64,000 bases of DNA from Verrucomicrobia bacterium UBA3761 (GTDB lineage Bacteria; Verrucomicrobiota; Kiritimatiellia; RFP12; UBA1067): positions 6,373 to 70,372 of the forward strand of contig DFGB01000045.1 in assembly GCA_002371135.1 (NCBI GenBank), written 5' to 3'. This document shows positions 61,315 to 64,000 of the stretch, in pieces. The notes beneath the pieces are model-generated. The model worked only from the letters and a program-made list of their open reading frames with translations. It was not told where the DNA came from and did not search any database. How positions within the stretch are numbered: the stretch's first letter is position 1; every line of letters starts with the position of its first letter. The translations under genes were made by a program, and so were the position numbers.

Positions 61315-62784
61315 TCAGCCCAGCTTCATCCAGCGCGGGAGTTTGACCATGCGCGCTTCGCGGCTCTGGTTGGTGGAGAGAGACTGGGAGGTGCCGATGG
61401 AGGGCGACTCGAGATTGGCGAGGCGCGCCATCATCACCTGCTGGCTCGTCGCCTGCTGGCGCTGCATGTCTTCGTTGCGCTGGCGCTCGGCCATGAGATC
61501 CTTCTCGCGCTTGGCGAGGAGTTCCTTCATGTCCTGGAGTTCGCGAGAAAGCTCGGTGACGTCCTTGAGCTTTTCGTTTGCGCGCAGAACTTCCGCCTCG
61601 CGGAGGCGCAGCGTCTCGGAGAGCTCCGCTATTTTGCGCTCGGCGTCGCGCGTCGTGCGTTCGTGGAGGCTCTGGAGGTCTTCGTATTCGCGGCGGATCT
61701 GCGCGGTGCGGGGATCCTCGGGGCGGTTGATGAGCGCCTTGCGGGTCATTTCCTCGATATTGGCGCCGGCGCGTTTGAGGAGATCGTGGCGGCGTTCGAG
61801 GAGGCGGTTCGCGCGTTCGTCGGCCCGGCGGCGATACTCCTCGGTCTCCTTCTTCGCGATTTCGAGCTCGGTGGCGAGTTCCTCGGCCTCTTTGGTCATG
61901 ATGGTGTATACGGCGGCCTGGATGCTCGCGACTTCGCTCGCGGTCTGGGGCAGGCGGCGGATTTCGTCTTCGAGCGCCTTGACCTGTTCGCGCAGCATCT
62001 CTTCGCGGCGCGCGGCCTCTTTGGCGGCGGCGTCGGCGACGCTGCGCAAATGCGCCTCGCGCTCTTCGCTCTCCTTCGCGGCGGCGTCGAGCCGCGCCTT
62101 CAAATCGCCCACGTGCCGCGTCTCTTCCTCGGACAGCGTGTCGAGCCGCTTGCGCAGATCCTCTGAATAGCGCCGCTCTTCATCGAGAAGTCCCTCGAGC
62201 TCCTTTATCCTGCGCTCGTCCACGACAACCTTCTCGACTTCCTTCTCGACGATTTTCTCGACCGGCACTTCCTTGACGACCAGCTTCTCGACGACGCGCT
62301 CGATCGGCACCTCGACGAGTTTCTCGACTATCTTCTCGACCGGCACTTCGACGACCTTCTCGACCTCTACCGGCACTTCGACCTTGATGATGCGCTCGAC
62401 TACTTTCGGGGCGGGCTCTTCCGCCGCGCTCTCCGGCTCTTCCGGCGCGGGAGCCGGCGGTGTTTCCACCGCGACCGGCGATTCGGCTTCGAACGGCGGA
62501 CGCGACTCCACCATGCGAGCGGTCTTGGGAAGACGCCCCGACGCGAGAAGCGCCTCGGCCGCGGCCTTGTTGAAAGGTCCGCGCTCCTTGCCGTCGCCGA
62601 TGTCTATCGAAAAGCGCATGTCGAGGAACGGGACGTCCTCGACCTTCCTCCACGTTTCATTGTCCTGCGAAACTTCCTGCCCGGGCTGGATGCGTCCGAC
62701 TCTGGCCCATTCGAGAAGCTTGTCGGCCTCGACCGGTCCGAACGTCTCGTCCATCGTCTTGAGATACCACTCTTTTGCACTCAT
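61315..62784 (-). CDS. GYF_2-domain coiled-coil protein (longer paralogue)
   Basis: This 489-residue cytoplasmic protein has two GYF_2/DUF4339-type units at residues ~5-50 (EWYLKTMDETFGPVEADKLL, GQEVSQDNETWRKV) and ~55-95 (GKERGPFNKAAAEALLASG). A charged stretch of V-E-x-P-V-E-K repeats (~130-190) follows, then a long heptad coiled coil (~190-460; EELATELEIAKKETEEYRRRA). The shape suggests a filament-like scaffold, perhaps for the cell envelope. The start overlaps the stop of the shorter paralogue by 4 nt (ATGA). Confidence 0.85.
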   Translation of the reverse strand: MSAKEWYLKTMDETFGPVEADKLLEWARVGRIQPGQEVSQDNETWRKVEDVPFLDMRFSIDIGDGKERGPFNKAAAEALLASGRLPKTARMVESRPPFEAESPVAVETPPAPAPEEPESAAEEPAPKVVERIIKVEVPVEVEKVVEVPVEKIVEKLVEVPIERVVEKLVVKEVPVEKIVEKEVEKVVVDERRIKELEGLLDEERRYSEDLRKRLDTLSEEETRHVGDLKARLDAAAKESEEREAHLRSVADAAAKEAARREEMLREQVKALEDEIRRLPQTASEVASIQAAVYTIMTKEAEELATELEIAKKETEEYRRRADERANRLLERRHDLLKRAGANIEEMTRKALINRPEDPRTAQIRREYEDLQSLHERTTRDAERKIAELSETLRLREAEVLRANEKLKDVTELSRELQDMKELLAKREKDLMAERQRNEDMQRQQATSQQVMMARLANLESPSIGTSQSLSTNQSREARMVKLPRWMKLG

Positions 62785-63446
62785 GGCTGCTTCCTCCCGA
62801 AAAAGTTCAAATCAAGACCCGCTCGCTTGGCGGCGAGGATTTCCTTGCGCAATGCATCTTCGAGAAACGCCATCTTCTGGCGCTTCGTGGCGGCGAAAAG
62901 CCCCGGACGCGCGACGCCGGCCGGCTGGACGCGGACGGGCAGATTCTGCCTCGGCGCGGGCGCCGGCGCCGGATTCGCCGCCGCCACGAACACCTGCTTC
63001 TCGACGACTTTCTCGACAACTTTCTCCACCACCTTCTCGACGACGCGCACGACTTCCACCGGCACCGGCACTTCGACGCGCTTCTCCACCGTCACCACCT
63101 TCTCGACGGGCACCTGCACTTCCTTGACGACCACCTTCTCGACGACCTTCGGCGCCGCCCTCCCATGCGTATACACCTTCGCCGATTTTGCAAGAGAACC
63201 ATCCGCCTTGAGCGAGGCTATGACGTCGGCGTGGAACGGCCCGATCCACTTGCCGGGCCCGAGCTCCACTATCGAATCCATGCAGAGCGCTGAAAGCGAC
63301 GGGGCGCTTTGCCACCGGCGACGGTCGCGCGAAACGTGACCCTCCGGCGTAATGCGCCCCTCGCGCGCCCATTCGGCGAGCTCTTCCTTCCCGACAGGTC
63401 CGTACACGTTCCCGCCTGGATCGCGGAAATACCAAGTCTCCTGCAT
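62781..63446 (-). CDS. GYF_2-domain coiled-coil protein (shorter paralogue)
   Basis: This 221-residue paralogue of the neighbour has the same two GYF_2-type units (~5-48, TWYFRDPGGNVYGPVGKEEL; ~60-95, GPGKWIGPFHADVIASL) and a nearly pure V-V-E-K-V repeat (~100-155). A short C-terminal part (FAATKRQKMAFLEDALRKEI) resembles a basic amphipathic helix. There is no long coiled coil. The two genes are tandem duplicates that diverged in the tail. A hairpin occupies the whole gap before it. Confidence 0.85.
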   Translation of the reverse strand: MQETWYFRDPGGNVYGPVGKEELAEWAREGRITPEGHVSRDRRRWQSAPSLSALCMDSIVELGPGKWIGPFHADVIASLKADGSLAKSAKVYTHGRAAPKVVEKVVVKEVQVPVEKVVTVEKRVEVPVPVEVVRVVEKVVEKVVEKVVEKQVFVAAANPAPAPAPRQNLPVRVQPAGVARPGLFAATKRQKMAFLEDALRKEILAAKRAGLDLNFFGRKQP

Positions 63447-63451
63447 ATTAC

Positions 63452-63545
63452 GAAGTAGGAAGTAGGAGATAGGAAGTAGGAAATTCGCTGCTCGGATAGG
63501 TCGGACGAATCATCTCCTACTTCCTATTTCCTACTTCCTACTTAT
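63452..63545. repeat. Inverted word-hairpin (GAAGTAG word) between glgP and GYF_2 genes
   Basis: The left arm 63452-63484 (GAAGTAGGAAGTAGGAGATA, GGAAGTAGGAAA) pairs with the right arm 63512-63545 (TCTCCTACTTCCTATTTCCT, ACTTCCTACTTATT). The hairpin fills the 102-bp gap and begins 4 nt after the glgP stop. The word matches 39362-39443. Confidence 0.85.
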
Positions 63546-63548
63546 TAT

Positions 63549-64000
63549 TCAGAACTCCACGCTGTCGACGTGCCAGACGAGCTTGGCGTATTCGCGGATC
63601 GCGCGGTCGGACGAGAAGCGGCCGGAACGGGCGATGTTCACGAGGGACATCTTGTTCCACTTCTTCGCGTCGCGATACGTCTTGTCCACGCGATCCTGCG
63701 CTTCGATGTAGCTCTCGAGGTCGGCGAGCAGCATGTAATAGTCGTTGTAGTCGAGGAGCGAGCGGAGGATGGGGTCGAAGAGCCCCGGCTCGAGCAGCGA
63801 GAAGACGTTGGACTTGATCATGTCGAGCGCCTGGCGTATCTCGGGGTTCTTGCGATAGTAGTCGCGCGAGACGTAAGTGTGGCGCCTGCGCTCGACGTCC
63901 TCGGTGCGCATGCCGAAAAGGAACATGTTGTCGTCGCCAACTTCCTGGTTGATCTCGACGTTGGCGCCGTCGTATGTGCCGAGCGTGAGCGCGCCGTTCA
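63549..64000 (-). CDS. glgP: Glycogen phosphorylase, C-terminal end (start outside window)
   Basis: The last ~150 residues of a GT35 glycogen/starch phosphorylase, which releases glucose-1-phosphate from glycogen using pyridoxal phosphate. NGALTLGTYDGANVEINQEV and GDDNMFLFGMRTEDV are family signatures just after the PLP-lysine region, which is outside the window. The C-terminal helices (DYNDYYMLLADLESYIEAQD, WNKMSLVNIARSGRFSSDRA) end DSVEF. It relates to the CBM48 protein at 34.5 kb through glycogen, although the two are far apart. Confidence 0.95.
   Translation of the reverse strand, partial: NGALTLGTYDGANVEINQEVGDDNMFLFGMRTEDVERRRHTYVSRDYYRKNPEIRQALDMIKSNVFSLLEPGLFDPILRSLLDYNDYYMLLADLESYIEAQDRVDKTYRDAKKWNKMSLVNIARSGRFSSDRAIREYAKLVWHVDSVEF

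Overview
The window is GC-rich (visibly around 60 percent), densely coded DNA with about 43 supported protein genes, one tRNA and an unusual load of intergenic repeats. The gene content points to an anaerobic, carbohydrate-degrading member of the PVC group, most likely a Kiritimatiellota/Verrucomicrobiota bacterium. The reasons are the secreted plant-polysaccharide hydrolases, a giant passenger-like beta-helix protein with no barrel, GYF_2/coiled-coil proteins, a four-helix-bundle suffix protein, an Rnf-type subunit, indolepyruvate:ferredoxin oxidoreductase and GTP-type PEP carboxykinase. This placement is inference; no rRNA gene is present.

Layout. 1-6.7 kb, all minus: an edge-truncated GH95-GH31 fusion enzyme, a polyprenyl-phosphate sugar-phosphate transferase next to rhamnulokinase, and a D-Ala-D-Ala carboxypeptidase. 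6.8-10.4 kb, minus: a tight operon rnfE - nrdR - Gfo/Idh oxidoreductase - DtxR-type regulator - zinc-ribbon/PTS-EIIA fusion. 10.4-15.3 kb: a repeat cluster, two secreted proteins (one phytase-like beta-propeller) and a bile-acid/sodium symporter-type transporter. 15.3-18.1 kb: an AT-richer restriction-modification cassette (AlwI-type endonuclease plus Dam-type methylase), apparently inserted behind the promoter and signal-peptide stub of another gene. A tRNA with a CAT anticodon, a secreted beta-helix protein and a second repeat cluster follow. 20-28.4 kb, plus: a response-regulator-like chimera, ilvC, a secreted unknown, a Fic protein, a Kef-type antiporter, a small membrane protein and an EamA transporter. 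28.4-37.8 kb, mostly minus: a HEAT-like membrane-anchored protein, dnaK-groES-groEL, a membrane metalloprotease, a DivIC/FtsB-like protein, a glycogen-binding CBM48 protein (plus) and valS. 38-48.2 kb: GH43-CBM6, pectinesterase, phenylacetate-CoA ligase, indolepyruvate oxidoreductase beta, NifU-like, PEP carboxykinase, GH78 rhamnosidase and GH27 alpha-galactosidase. 48.2-64 kb, minus: a four-helix-bundle suffix protein, an 1807-residue repeat adhesin, a GH67-like alpha-glucuronidase, phosphofructokinase, tRNA-dihydrouridine synthase, a TPR protein, two GYF_2 coiled-coil proteins and the end of glycogen phosphorylase.

How the genes fit together: GH95/GH31, GH43, CE8, GH78, GH27 and a GH67-like enzyme would strip fucose/xylose, arabinose, methyl ester, rhamnose, galactose and glucuronate from pectin and hemicellulose. 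Rhamnulokinase would take up the rhamnose route, and PFK, PEPCK and glycogen phosphorylase the central carbon flow.

The most striking feature is not a gene. Nearly every larger gap carries an inverted repeat whose two arms are built from a short degenerate word (for example TTGAAAAG, GAAGTAG, TTGGGAG, TCTGCG, TGTCGC). The word differs from locus to locus, but the architecture is the same and the arms usually begin at, or contain, a stop codon. A second family is a composite palindromic element (CGCCAAGGA... / AGCCGCGC...) with a 22-nt-period tandem array, present at four loci. Neither can be matched to a named family by eye.
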